Shown here: positions 1 through 13,074 of the stretch, piece after piece
How the letters are laid out: each line of letters starts with the position of its first letter
Numbering within the stretch: position 1 is the first letter of the stretch
Assembly (NCBI RefSeq): GCF_947179165.1
Contig: NC_077245.1
Span: 18,074,740 to 18,138,739, forward strand
Direction of reading: 5' to 3'
Length of the DNA: 64,000 nucleotides
Source of the DNA: Solanum dulcamara
Lineage: Eukaryota; Streptophyta; Magnoliopsida; Solanales; Solanaceae
The notes under the pieces: model-generated
The model's database searches: none
Seen by the model: only the letters and a program-made list of their open reading frames with translations
Told to the model about the DNA's origin: nothing
Program-made: the position numbers and the translations under genes

Positions 1-3000
1 CCATCAATGCAACAAACTCTTCACACAAAGCTTCAGAAGTTGCTCCAAAAATAATGTCATTAACATAAACTTGAATAATGAGCATCTCCTTGCCTCTTGA
101 TTTTAAAAAGAGAGTGTTGTCAATTTTTTCTCGTTTGAACCCATTTTTTAGAAGAAATTTAGACAATCATTCACACCAAGTTCTAGGAGCCTGTTTCAGT
201 CCATAAAGAGTTTTGTCCAATTTAAGCACATGATTTGGATAGTCAATATCTTCAAATCCAGGAGGTTGCATTACATAGACTTCTTCCTTCAGATAGACAT
301 TTAGAATTTACTTTTCACATTCATTTGAAATAATTTGAACTCCATGAGATTACAAATGAAATAAGAATTTTGATAGCTTTCATCCTTGCCACAGGAGCAA
401 AGGTTTCATCAGAGTTAATGTCTTCTTCTTAGTTATATCCCTGCACCACCAATCTTGAATTATTCATTATAATAGTACCATGTCCATCCAATTTATTCCT
501 GAAGACCCACCTAGTCCCTATTATAGTTATGTTAGAGAGGGCCTGGGGAATAGGTGCCACACTTTGCTCCGTTCAAATTGATGCAACTTTTCTTGCATAG
601 TATTCACCCAATCAACATCTTTCAAGGCTTCTTTGATGTTTTTGAACTCAATACTTGATATAAATGTTGAGAATGCAACTAGATTTCTAGTTTTGGAATT
701 AAATTGTATTCTAGATTTTAAGGGAGAAATAAGCTTATCAAGCAGATGAGAAGACCTGTGTTTCCACCCTAATCGAGTTGTCGAGAGTTGAGGTTGATTT
801 GCTTCTTCATCTTCATTTACAGGGTGAACAACATCCTCTGGTACAGTGTTGTCAAACATACCATATCCCTCTTCAAGTTCAGCATCTTCATTGACTCCTT
901 CAACTTGTTCTGGTTCAACAGTATCTAGCTCTTGAGTTCTTTCAGCTTGTGTTTCATTTAGGATATCTCTCTGAATCTGAAGAAGCTCTTCCAGCTCTTC
1001 ATTATCCTTGTTCTTTAGATCTTTGATATCACCAAATTCTTCAAAGATCACATAAACACTTTCTTCAATGCACAGTGTCCTCTTATTATAAACTCTATAA
1101 GCTTTACTTCAGGAAGAGTATCCCACAAACACTCTTTCATCACTTCTAGGATCAATTTTTGCAAGATCATTTATTTCATTATTTAGAACAAAACATTTGC
1201 ATTTAAAAGCCCTTAAATAACTCAATTTAGCTTTCTATTATTGAGAAGGTCATAAGGAGTTTTATTTAAAATAGACCTGATCAAACATCTGTTAGTCACA
1301 TAACAAGCTATGTTAACTACTTCAGCCCATAAATTCTTTGAAAGATTTAAATCAATAAGTATAGTTCTGGCAATATCAACTAGAGTTCTATTCTTTCTTT
1401 CAATAACACTATTTTGCTGAGGTGTTTTTGGAGCTGAAAAGTTATGATAAATGTCATTTTCAGTACAAAAGTTATCAAGCTTGGCATTTTCAAACTCAGT
1501 CCATAATCAGACTTGTTCCTTGTAATTTTGTAGTTCATCTTCGTCTAAATCATTTTGACAAATATCATCAACACGTCATATGTTTCATCTTTGGACATTA
1601 GAAACATAGTCCAAGTGTACCTTGAATAATCATCCACAATTACCAGTATATATTTCTTTCCACCTTTATTTTGAATCTTCATCGGACCACACAGATCTAT
1701 GTGAATAACTCAAGAGGTCTTGTTGTACTTACTTGTTTTTTTGATTTAAATATGATTTGACCTATTTTGTTTTGACACTTGCATCACAAACTTTGTCATT
1801 AGTGAATTTTAAATTTGGTAATACACGGACCAGGTCCCTGGATACAAGTTTGTTTAGTACTGAAGATCTCACATGACCAAGTAACATATGCCATAAATCA
1901 GCATTTTCAATTTGGGCACTAAGAAAAGTAAGATCATCTCCTTGAGCAGTATCCAGGTCTGCAACATACATATTCTTGCACCTTATTGAAGTTAGGATTA
2001 CTTCTTTTGAAGTCTAATATGTAACAATGCATATTTTTGATAAAATTTTGACCTCATTACCTTTATCACATATTTGTAAAAAACTTAAAAGACTATACTT
2101 CAATCTATTCACATAGTAGACATTCTCAATGGAGTTATCAAGATATTTTCCAATTCTCCTAACTCTCAAAATGTACCACTTCTTGCCATTTCCAAAAGAG
2201 ACACCTCTACCTTGAAGTGCCTTGAGTGGGAGGAAGTTTTCAATCTTTCCAGTCATATTCTTTAAGCATTCGATGTCCATAAACTAACATTGTCTGCTAC
2301 TTCCTCCACTTCCCTGCAACACAAATTAGTTGTTAGATTTGGAAATCCATTTTAATCTAGTAAGCAGATAAAGGCATAATAAGAGAATTTCTTGTCCAGT
2401 ATGACAAGTTTGTTTTTCTCATACTATGAAAAGAACCAGAACTAGGACCAGTTCCCTTATTCTATTTGACTTTCTGTGTGAAATAGTTTGAGAAACTTTC
2501 TACAATTCTTTTCCAAGCTAGATACTCCTTTAGATGACCATTGCGGCCACAATGAATACACAATCAGACACTGACAAATATTTGTTGTGAGGTTGTAAGG
2601 AGGACTTATTTTCAAGCTTTCTAAACCCTTCCCACCATTGTGACCCTAACTAGTAAGATTGACCAGCAATTTTGAAGAAGTGATCCATTTGAGTTATTTG
2701 TTCAATTCTTCTTTGACCCAAACCAGGTCTTTTTCTAAATGATCATTTCTCTCCAAATCCATAGCTAGTTTCATTTCAGCAGTATTCAAGCTATTTTCAA
2801 CCTTGAGTTGTAAGTTGTTAGTTTTGCCCTTTCCTTTAGTACAACAATTATTCAACTTTTTAAACTTTTCTTTGAGTTCTAGATTTTCAACTTCTAGAAC
2901 GATCATTTGTTCTTCCATTTTTGACATTTGAGAGACCAAAGAAACCTTTTTATCTTGAAAAATGTATAAGTTGTTATTCATCAAATTCATATCATTGGTT

Positions 3001-4241
3001 AACTCAATGATTGAGTCAATCAGAATAGCTACTAGACTTCTAAACCTTTTAATAGAATAAACATGCAAATTCTGTTTAAAATCAGAAAGGGTCACCTCTT
3101 CTTCAACTTCTTCATCATCTGATTTTACAATGAAAGCAAACATTGAATCAAACACATCTTCATCATCTTTGACTGCAAGCATGGAGGCATCTTCAGGGTG
3201 TTCAGATTCTTCTGAGTCCTTGAAGAGTTTCCCCAAACAACAAGAGCTCTCTTCACCACATAGTTTGCAACAAACTTTTCTTCCTTTCTTACCTAGGACC
3301 TGGTCCCTTCTTTTGTCTTTGTCACCTCCATCTTTGAAAAAATCCTTATTGTCCATCTTGTGCATAGGGAAATCTCTAATGAAACGCCCTAATTTACACT
3401 TATGACATAGATCTATGGCATTAGCAACTCTACTGGTGTTACCTTTTTTCATTAAACCCCTATGCTTTCTCATAATTTTCTAAAATCTTCGAGTGAGATA
3501 AGTCATATCTTCATCTTCTTCAAGGATTTCACTTTGAGACACTTTTAGAGATAATGACTTGTCCTTATTTGAAGGATCTTGATTTATGTTCATCTCATGA
3601 GCTTGAAGGTTTCCAGTAAGAGCATCCATTGTCAGAACTTACAGGTCTTTAGCTTCAGTAATGGCATCAACCTTGCTTTCCCATAATTTTGGTAAAACCC
3701 TTATAATCTTTCGGATCTGTTTTCTATGCTTAATAGGCTCATCCATGGATCTGAGTTCATTAGTGATGGATGAGAACCTAGTGTACATATCATGAATTGA
3801 TTCTCCCTCCTTCATAATGAAATTTTCATACTAGGTAGTGAGCATGTCTATTTTTTATTTCTTCACTTGATCAATTCCTTCATAAGCAGTTCTTATAAAA
3901 TTCCATATTTCTTTAGCAGATTCACACGCTAAGATTTTGTTCTATTTCTCAGCTTCTATTCCACACACCAGAAGCTTCTTTTCCTTGTAGCTCTTCTTGA
4001 TTTTCTTCCTATCAGCTTCAGTGTGCTGTTTTCTATTTTTTGGAATAATCCTTATGATTTCTCCTTTTTTTAGCTCAGTAGTAGGAAATAAAGGACCATC
4101 CAACACCACACCCCATAGTTCATAGTCCTCATCCATAAGATAATCATGTATTCGAGTCTCCCACCAACTATAAAACTAGCCATTGAAACGAGGTGGCCTA
4201 GTTGATGATTATCCTTCCTCTAGGTTCAGTGGAGCATCCAT
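1..4241 (-). pseudogene. SIRE-like gag-pol, decayed and cut by window edge
   Basis: Gag starts near 4241 (MDAPLNLEEG, then a stop) and continues in broken frames to about 2690, with a coiled, acidic C-terminal half at 2694-3473. A protease-like segment lies at 2014-2280 (MTGKIENFLPLKALQG), where the catalytic DSG has been replaced by DIE. Integrase remnants occupy about 1060-1970, including a GLLGHVRSS-like zinc-binding remnant. The linker is at 527-1051 and RT begins near 560. Close to position 60 the RT active site reads YVND where the family has YVDD, so the second-last catalytic Asp is lost. Many in-frame stops are present. The protein would have been a copia polyprotein for reverse transcription and integration; this copy cannot work. 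Confidence 0.8.
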
Positions 4242-4288
4242 TCTTCTATAGGATTCTCTCTTGGTGTTAACCAAAATAGAGAGCCCAA

Positions 4289-4300
4289 GCTCTGATACCA
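4289..4300 (-). other. tRNA-Met primer binding site
   Basis: The plus strand reads GCTCTGATACCA, the complement of TGGTATCAGAGC, which pairs with the 3' end of initiator tRNA-Met. It lies 2 bp from the LTR edge, the usual place for minus-strand DNA priming in copia elements. Confidence 0.85.
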
Positions 4301-4302
4301 AT

Positions 4303-5091
4303 TGATAGAATGTATGCATCCACTATACGTCAAGGACCAGGTCCCTTAACAGAATAACAAAAGAGAAAATGTAAATAATAGAAAGTAAAATCAACATAAG
4401 ATTTTATGTGAAAACCTCCTTACTTAAGATAAGAAAAACCACGACCTGTCTCATAGGATTTCACCAACCAACTCCACTAACCAAAGAGGCAAGATTAGGA
4501 TTATAACCTCTTAAAATCTAGGAATTGAACTCTCAATCCCTTCCCCCTCACTATAACACCCATGTTACATACTTATTCAAAGCAATAACTCTATTTCCCA
4601 CTAAATCAACAAGCCCTAGTTGACTTAGACTTCAAGATGCCTTCATAGCTAACCGTAGTTATATTGATAGAGATTAATAGAAGAATTAAGTTGATCTAAT
4701 TCCTTCATAGATTATCAATAGATCTACAATAATAAGAACTGAAAAAGACTCTAAAAACAACTAAGAACTATGATAGCTCTATGAGGTCATTATGTTCGTC
4801 AAGACTGTATTTCCAAAGAATGAAGTTTTTATTGTGTATAACAATCAGATCCAAAAACTGTTATTGTGTTATTGAGCAACACACATATAAATATGATTGA
4901 CACAATAGTTGGAGACATACTATTAGTTGGAAGCCTGTCATCCTGCAAAACGATTTGCACCAACGCACTATTGACCTGCAACTGTGTATTTTTTATCGAT
5001 CGTCTCTTTTAGGTCATTCAAACTCTCGTATGGGATTATTCCCCTTATCAGTTCTCATAATTTGTTAAATCCTCAAAACTACATAATAACA
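4303..5091 (-). repeat. 5' LTR of the SIRE-like element
   Basis: The plus-strand segment starts TGATAGAATG directly after the primer site and ends CATAATAACA, giving TG...CA ends and a length of 789 bp. An AT-rich TATATTT-like stretch near 4885 could be the promoter box on the minus strand. The partner LTR is outside the window, so its age cannot be judged. Confidence 0.75.
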
Positions 5092-5329
5092 TTCCTTTTT
5101 AAAGTTGTTTGCAACAAATTTTAAAGTGATAGAAAATAAATTACAATCACAAAAAATATAAATAAATATAATCTTATTGATAAACATTGTGGGTACAAAT
5201 CTGTTTATCCACTGATTCTTCTCTCTTAGGATTTTTCCGCAATTCGAAGGTCGTTAGTGGTGTATTTGTTGAACTAGGACGATTTGGACTCATTGATCTC
5301 CATGAAAGGATTTGTGAATATTGTCAGAG

Positions 5330-5600
5330 TATTTGATTATCAAGAAGAGTTTGGCATATCTTCATCTCTTTATGAATATTCTAAGAGTTTATGAAATATT
5401 TGAGATTTTGATCTTTATGAATACCCAAGATTTTATGGGATATTCGAGATTGTAATCTTTATGAATACCCAAGAGTTTATGTGTTATTTGAGATGTGATG
5501 TCTTGATCTATCTATGAATACCCATAAGATTATGGGATATTCGAAATTTTAATCTTTATGAATACCCAAAAATCTATAGGATATTCGAGATGCCTCCTTA
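5330..5600. repeat. Degenerate tandem repeat, units of about 45 bp
   Basis: About five imperfect copies of a unit with the core ATCTTTATGAATACCCAAGA followed by TTTATGGGATATTCGAGAT run head to tail. A TATATAA box and a conserved stretch lie just beyond, near 5618. The same array is at 24180-24420, so it was present before blocks A and B separated. Confidence 0.8.
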
Positions 5601-5679
5601 AAGGAGTATATTACCCTTTATATAAGAATAAACCAGGGTTTAGAGTTAAGTAGCCTCCAAGAATCCTAACTAAAATTGA

Positions 5680-5952
5680 ACTCATGTAGTGTCCCACAAG
5701 TTTTTTAATATCTACAGAAGCCTTTCATATTCATTTCGTACAATTTCAAGTTTTCAATCAATTCATCTATGTCACGACTGTCATATTCTTGGCTTCTTTT
5801 ATAATAATACCCTTTATATTTCAAGTTTCTGTAAGAGTTTTGAGAACTTTTCCACCAGCTTTATAGTAGAGTCTATTCCTAATAGACACTAGCTCATTCA
5901 CAATTATTGTGAACCTAGGTATTATGTCTTGAAAAGATTTACATGGCTTTAT
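5680..5952 (-). pseudogene. Copia gag fragment (block A)
   Basis: On the minus strand, broken frames show the gag signature around FTIIVNELVS and a LIENLKSYKM-like stretch, which are hallmarks of the UBN2-type gag of plant copia elements. The matching part of block B is at 24510-24770. Gag would have formed the virus-like particle; this fragment is inactive because of stops and the two flanking insertions. Confidence 0.65.
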
Positions 5953-8034
5953 TGTCACGATCCGGACTAGTCTCTAGACGTGACACAACGATCAAAACCC
6001 AGAAGGACTCCAATCAAGCCTCTTGACATATCATAAGCATACATAAGGTGGTAAAGTAAAGCAGTAATATCATAAGAAAGAGTTTTAAAGCATGAAACAT
6101 AAAAGAAAGTATAAACTCGACTACATAGACTCTACATCATTTTGTCCAACAATGCCTTTACTACTCAAGATGGGCGGGGACTAAGACATGTTCTTAGCTC
6201 ACCCTCAACACTAATATAACAAAATTCTTTGAAATAAAACAAGCTCATAACTCACCCTCGATAGATGAGGACTCACTAATCTTCGTATGATAGCAACTCA
6301 ACTAGCAACATGTGGAAGGATTGTGATCCTTGACGATAATATTATGAGACAATGTAGGCAATGAAATATGCGTTAGTACGTTTGAATGTACTAAGTATGT
6401 GGGCATGCCATGCAATATAAATCATAAGATGCAATGATCAAATAACATATAGGATAAAAGAGTATAAATAAAGTTATGAGAAAAACATAATGATCAGAGC
6501 ATTACAAGACATAGTTGAGATCATAAAAGAACATAAAGAGAGTATGTGTATGTGGGATAGAACCATAACCGACAATAAGACCATGTGAGCTATAACATAG
6601 AATTCTAATGTCTCCCCATACAATGGAAGAAAGGGGAATCTACTTTGCAAGGTAGACTCTACCCCGCTATGTGGGTCATGAACATGTGCTATATATGGAT
6701 CCACTAGCTAGGTCATAAAGATAAATCCTATGGTGCCACGTAGTAATGAGACAAGAGACATTACATAAGGTCCTTATAGGTCGAGCCTCCACCTCAAGAA
6801 TCATTCGGTGCTAAGTCAAATCTCATAAAATACATAAAATAATAGCCATACTTTAACATATATCATAAACTTATTTATACAATCAAAACTCGCAGAATAG
6901 CCTATTTCATATCATAATTGCAATGTGAGTAAGAACCTTTCAACATCACAAATCATACTTGTATTATTTATGTCATTAGTTTCCTAGGTCACCAATTAAG
7001 AATCCTAAGTCACATCTTTTCATAACTTCCATAAACTTCATATCTTGATCATAATTGAAATTCGTAATCATAACTTACGCTTGAAATAAGGGTAGAAACT
7101 TGTGCACATAGTAACTTTGATTGAAAACCATGAAGATTAGATTGAAAACATGCATGATCATGTACTTATACCAACCCATACATAATTCATGAAAATAATA
7201 CTAATTAGATGTACAATTTAATCAAATATCATAGAACTCATCATAAGTAAAAAACCCAATGCATAATCATTAAAATTAGGGCTTATTAATTTAAAATAAT
7301 AATAATAACTTGAAAAGAACCTTGGGACTCCATGGGTGAAAGAGACTATGGATGAATTCTCACATACCTATGAAATCAACTCAGAATTTGAAGAGGAACC
7401 TTGTGAACTTGAAACCTAGGCTAAAATTGCAGGAGAACCTTGAGAGAATTGCTTACTCTTGCCTTAGAGAATTTTGGGATAATGAATTCGAGTAGGAGTG
7501 GAATTTGAAAGGATAGATAGTTATAGGATTGAACTTGGCCCAAAATATTTCCAGATTCATTAGACCAAACTTGGGAAAAAAATAATATTACCCTTCAATA
7601 AATTCAAATTTTGGACCTACGAATTGTAGCTCCCTTTATGAATCATCATCTTAATTCATCCTGCAGGTCTAAGAAGATCCTAATTTCAGAGTCTTTAATT
7701 CCTTCCTATGAGTCGTGGTTATGACTCGTCAACATTCTTATGGGTCGTAGAAGTTAGTCGTCCTATAGTCCTTAAAAATATGCATATTTCCTTAGTCTCT
7801 GAAGTTTCTATACGAATCAATATTACGACTTGTCAATAGGCCTACTACTCTTCCTATTGAGTCGTAGGACCTCTCTGAGATTTGGTCCTAAACAGGCTCA
7901 AAATCTCCCTCAATGATTCATCCTTGCGAGTCGTAGGCATTACTACAAGTCGTATGGGGAATTGTAGACTCAAAAAAGTCACACCTTGTGAGATTTTTCT
8001 TTTGTTCCAACTTTCCAACTTCCGGGGTCTTATA
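5953..8034 (-). repeat. 3' LTR of the gypsy element
   Basis: It begins TGTCACGATCCGGACTAG and ends GGTCTTATA on the plus strand; the terminal CA of the partner is TA here. It aligns throughout with 18001-19538 plus 21888-22439, with frequent substitutions, so the insertion is old. Short open frames inside it (for example 6474-6704) also exist in the partner LTR but look like chance survivors. Confidence 0.9.
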
Positions 8035-8196
8035 ATATCTCCCCTTAGGAACATTCATCCTTGAATGAGATTCAGCTAGCAGAGAAAAGGACACGAAAAT
8101 AGGACTAGCAACCTAACATGAATACAATGACACCTTAAAAATACATAGAACATGAGATTTTAAAATTTAACATAAAACGTGACTTAAAATCAATCT

Positions 8197-10798
8197 TTAT
8201 GAACATGCGTGCATATGAATGACATAGGAAAAACTGAATATGTAGGAGTTCAATCTATTTGAATAAGAACAACTTAATACATTAGACTTGAGTGGAAGGA
8301 AAGAGATGCGGATAAGCTTTATCATGTTCGCTTCCGCTTCCCATATTGCACTCTCTACTTGTTGATTTCTCCACAACACCTTGATGGATGTAATCTCTTT
8401 GTTCCTTAACCTCTTTACTTGCCGGTCTAAAATTTCCATTAGAACTTCCTCTTATGTCAAATTCTCTTTAACACTTACATCATTTAATGGCACAATGGAA
8501 TTTGGATCACCCACAAACTTCCTCAACATCAACACGTGAAACACCGGATGAACCATAACCAACTCAAATGGCAATTTTAACTTATAAGACACTTTGTCAA
8601 TATGCTTCAATATCTTATAAGGTCCTACATATCTAGGGCTCAATTTCCCTTTCTTATGAACGCATTTTGCCATTCATGGAAAAAACCTTCAAATACACCC
8701 AACCATCCACCTCAAATTCAAGGTTTCTTCTTCTTATATCCGAATACGACTTATGATGGCTTTGAGCCATCTTCAATCTTTTTCTTATGGGTCTCACCTT
8801 CTCTATAGAATCCATCACAAAATCGGGACCAATCAATGCCATCTCTCCTACTTAAAACTATCCCACCGGGGACCTACACCTTCTCCCATACAAAGCTTCA
8901 AAATGAGTCATTTCAATGCTAGAGTGATAACTATTATTGTAGACAAACTCAATAAAAGGTAGATTCTCATCCCAACTTCCTTTGAAATCAATGACACACT
9001 CCCTCAATATATCTTCTAAAGTTCGAATCGTTCTTTCGGCTTGTCCATCGATTTGAAGATGAAAAGTGGTACTTATCTTGACTTTCGTACCAAAACCCTT
9101 TCGAAACGACTTCCAAAAATGTGAAGTGAATTAAGTACCTTGATCCGATATAATCGACAAGGAACACTATGAAGCTTTACCAATTCGTGAATATATACAA
9201 CTTAGCATAATATTTGGCACTATAGGAAGTCTTAACCGGTAGAAAGTGAGTCGACTTAGTCATTCGATCCACAACAGCCCAAATACAATTATGTTGTTTC
9301 TTAGTACGAGGCAAACCCATCACAACGTCCATGTTCACTTCTTCCCACTTCCAAGTAGAAATCACAATGTCTTGAGCTAAACCTCCTATTTTTTAGGCTT
9401 AACATTCACTTGTTGATAATTTGGACACTTAGTCATGAACTCCGCTATGTCCTTTTTCATGCCATTCCACCAATATATTTCCTTCAAATTACGATACATC
9501 TTGGTGGATCCCGGATAAATTGAATAACAAGAACTATGGACCTCATCCAATATCAACTCTCTCAAACCATCAACATTAGGCACACACAACCGGCCTTGAT
9601 ACTGAAGTACTCCATCTCCCTCTTGGGAGAAAGCCTCAATGGCTTTTTCGGCAACTGACTTCTTCAATGCAACCAAAATCGGATCATGATCTTGTTTGGC
9701 CTTAACCTCCACAACAAAAGATGATTCCGAGCTATTATTTACAAGAACACTCCCATCATTGGAATCAATCAAACGCACACCTAAACATGCCAATCTATGA
9801 ACGCCCTTAACGAAATCCTTCTTACCTTCTTTAAAATGAGCAACACTATTTATAGACAACCGACTAAGAGCATCGGCTACAATATTTGCTTTATACAGAT
9901 AGTGCAATACACTTATATCATAGTCCTTTAGAAGTTCAAGCCACCTTCTTTGCCTAAGGTTCAAATCTCTTTGTCTAAACACATATTGCAATCTTTTATG
10001 GTCGGTAAATACATCAACATGCACCCCATAAAGATAATGACGTCAAATCTTCAAGGCAAACACAACTGCCACAAGTTCAAGATTGTGGGTTGGAAGTTTC
10101 GTTCATGCACATTAAGTTGTCTAGAGGCATAGGCTATAACTTTACCATGTTGCTTCAAAACAAAACCCAAACCAACACGTGAGGCATCACAATAAACAAA
10201 AAACCCATCCAAACCTTCGGGCAATGTCAAAATAGGAGTCGACATAAGGCGATCCTTCAATATTTGGAAACTCTTCTCACATTAATCCAACCATTGAAAT
10301 TTGACCTTTTTTTGGGTCAACCTAATCAAAGGTGAAGCAGTAGAGGAGAACCATTCAACAAACCTTCTATAGTATCCAGCTAAGCCCAAAAAGCCTCAAA
10401 TATTCGAAGGAGACAATAGCCTAGGTCAATTCTTCTCTACCTCCATTTTCTTTGGATCAACCTTAATCCCATCATCGGACAGTACATGGCCAAGAAATAC
10501 TACTTTCCTTGGCCAAAATTCGCACTGACTAAACTTGGGAAAGAGTTGCTTGTCTCTCAATGTTGTCAACACAATTCTCAAGTGACCCATATGATCTTCC
10601 TCATTTCAAGAGTAAATCAAAATATCATCAATGAACACCACCACAAACATGTCCAAGTATGGCTTGAAAATATGATTCATCAAATCCATGAAGATAGCGG
10701 GAGCATTAGGCAACTCAAATAACATGATTAAAAATTCAAAATGGTCATACCTTGTTTGAAACGCCGTCTTGGAAATATCACACTCCCTTACCCTTAGT
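8197..10798 (-). pseudogene. Gypsy pol, C-terminal part: RT end, RNase H, integrase, chromodomain
   Basis: From high to low coordinate: the RT palm/thumb (about 10790-10270, heavily broken, with fragments matching AKFSKCEFW-type sequence), RNase H (10260-10051, [15 protein letters not shown], and 10024 onward, VFTDHKRLQYVF), integrase zinc and core regions (9700-9177, VVDRMTKSTHFLPV), the post-integrase stretch KLSPRYVGPYKILKHI (8452-8673), and a chromodomain remnant IKVLWRNQQVESAIWEAE (8197-8439). Chromodomains of this class direct integration to heterochromatin in related elements. The frame changes several times, so no full polyprotein can be made. The upper end is cut by the hAT insertion. 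Confidence 0.85.
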
Positions 10799-11039
10799 TA
10801 AGGGTGTTAAGTGGGCAAGGTCGGGTCAGACCAGCCAATCTTTTATTTGGATCACCGGGTATCAGGCCGGGTCGAGTCAGATCGGATCCTTACTGGGTCG
10901 GTCCGGTCCGGTCTGAACAATGGAAAAATCATGAAAAACCCCGCCCATGACCCATTAAGGGTATAGGGTTCGGGCTTAACGGGTCGGGCTGGGTTGGGCC
11001 CATTGGGATTTTTTTGCCGCATTTATATATTTGAAAAGT

Positions 11040-12086
11040 TGAGTCAATCATGAATATAGTGTATCGTTATATATTTAATTTAGAAGTAATTATAATATTT
11101 TATATACTCACAATATACTATGTATGATAGTGATATACTTAATAATATATTATATATATACTTACAATCTATATCTAATATACTAACATTATACTATATT
11201 ATATGTATATACTTACAAAGTATATCAAATATACTCACAATATTCTATCTATTAATATGTATATACTTACATTATACTATATATACGTACAATGAATATC
11301 TAATATACTCACAATATAATATCTATTATAGTTATATACTTACATTATATAATTACAATATATATCTAATATAATCACAATATACTATCTATTATAATAA
11401 TATACTTATGTTATATATTATATATACTTACAATGTATATTTAATATACTCACAATATACAATCTATTATAATAATATACTCATTATATACTCACAATAT
11501 ACTATCTATTAGTATGTATATACTCATATTATAATATATATATTTACAATGTACATCTAATATAATCACAATATACTATCTATTATAATAATATACTTAT
11601 CTTATATATTATATATACCTACAATGTATATCTAATATACTCTCAATATACTATCTATTATAATAATATACTCACTATATACTCACAATATACTATCTAT
11701 TAGTATGTATATACTTATATTATAATATATATATATACAATGTACATCTAATATACTCACAATATACTATTTATTATAGTGATATACTTAAATTATATAT
11801 ACTTACAATGTATATCTAATATAATCACAATATACTATCTATTATAATAATATACTTATCTTATATATTATATATACCTATAATGTATATCTAATATACT
11901 CGCAATATACTATCTATTATAATAATATACTCACAATATACTATCTATTAGTATGTATATACTTACATTATACTATATATACATATTATGTATATCAAGT
12001 ATACTAACATTATACTATCTATTATAATGATATACTTACATTATATATACTTACAATGTCTATCTAATATACTCCAATATACTATC

Positions 12087-12155
<69 letters not shown>

Positions 12156-12595
12156 CAATGTACATCTATTAGACTCACAATATATTATTTATTATAGTGA
12201 TATACTTGCATTATATTTAATTACAATGTATATCTAATATACTCACAATATACTATCTATTATAATAATTTACTTATCTTATATATTATATATACCTACA
12301 ATGTATATCTAATATACTCACAATATACTATATATTATAATAATATACTCACAATATACTATCTATTAGTATGTATATACTTACATTATACTATATATAC
12401 GTACAATGTACATCTAATATACTCACAATAGACTATCTATTATAGTGATATACTTACATTATATATACTTACAATGTATATCTAATATAGTGATAATAAA
12501 ATATCTATTACTTACATTATATATTATATATACTTATAATGTATAACAAATATATACTCATAATATACTATTTATTATAATAATGTTTTTTTAAG
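11040..12595. repeat. AT-rich minisatellite array with a (TA)n core
   Basis: About 1.5 kb is made of variants of TATACTCACAATATACTATCTATTATAATA and TACTTACATTATATATAC, arranged in longer composite units that recur at irregular distances. A pure TA run of roughly 60 bp lies at about 12090-12151. Open frames rich in Ile and Tyr here are by-products of the repeat. Confidence 0.9.
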
Positions 12596-12630
12596 TATTG
12601 AAATCTTATAGTGACTACAAATTTAATTAT

Positions 12631-12866
12631 CCTTAGATGATTATGTAAAGTAAAAATAATTATTTAATTGAATCAAATAAAAAATTAAGAAATGCAAAGA
12701 CTTTGACTTTATTAATATATTGATAAAATTAAAAACCTACAAAATTAATTTTCCTTAGATGATTATGTAAAGTAAAAATAATTATTTAATTGAATCAAAT
12801 AAAAAATTAAGAAATGCAAAGACTTTGACTTTATTAATATATTGATAAAATTAAAAACCTACAAGT
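12631..12866. repeat. Tandem duplication, 122-bp period
   Basis: The stretch beginning CCTTAGATGATTATGTAAAG at 12631 starts again at 12753 and is identical through ATTAAAAACCTACAA near 12862. It is downstream of the transposase frame within the hAT element. Confidence 0.9.
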
Positions 12867-13074
12867 TACAAACTTATAATTAGTTGTATATATAATAAAT
12901 TATAACTTCTACATATTTTGAATCTTTTTCTCCAATTCATTTGTATTAACATTAATAGAAATTGACTCATAATTTTTAAAATTAACAAATCTGTAATTTG
13001 GACTAACTTGTGCCGAAGGATTTCCAATTGACATTATTTCTTCAAGTTCTTCGTCTTCTGTTTCCTTTATTCCC

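Larger units (their letters stand above)
1..5091 (-). mobile_element. SIRE-like Ty1/copia retrotransposon, 5' part
   Basis: Read on the minus strand, the element runs from a 5' LTR (4303-5091) through a tRNA-Met primer site, gag, protease, integrase and the start of reverse transcriptase; the rest and the 3' LTR lie beyond position 1. The long acidic linker between integrase and RT, and an RT entry segment of the type QFERSKVWHL, are typical of SIRE/Maximus copia elements, so the lineage is inferred from these. The LTR outer end abuts TTCCT, probably one half of the target duplication, and the host DNA there belongs to the older copia block A. Many stops and frameshifts make it inactive. Confidence 0.85.
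5092..5952 (-). mobile_element. Copia block A, left half (gag side)
   Basis: This segment is homologous along its length to 23935-24770 (block B). It holds a repeat-bearing insert (about 5092-5680) and a gag fragment (about 5680-5952). It is cut on the left by the SIRE-like LTR and on the right by the gypsy element; the reading of gag resumes at 22440. Confidence 0.75.

Noticed and set aside
3130..3405. Plus-strand Ser-rich open frame
   Set aside because: It is antisense to the SIRE-like gag C-terminal region and mirrors its acidic codons.
5330..5600. Regularly spaced repeats that could suggest a CRISPR-like array
   Set aside because: The units are contiguous and imperfect, without unique spacers, inside plant retroelement DNA.
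6474..6704. Open frame of 76 residues on the minus strand, with a homologous one at 18520-18750
   Set aside because: Both lie at the same place in the two gypsy LTRs. Similarity comes from LTR duplication; no start context or motif suggests a protein.
11120..12197. Open frames rich in Tyr, Ile and Leu
   Set aside because: They are produced by the AT minisatellite and have no independent coding signal.
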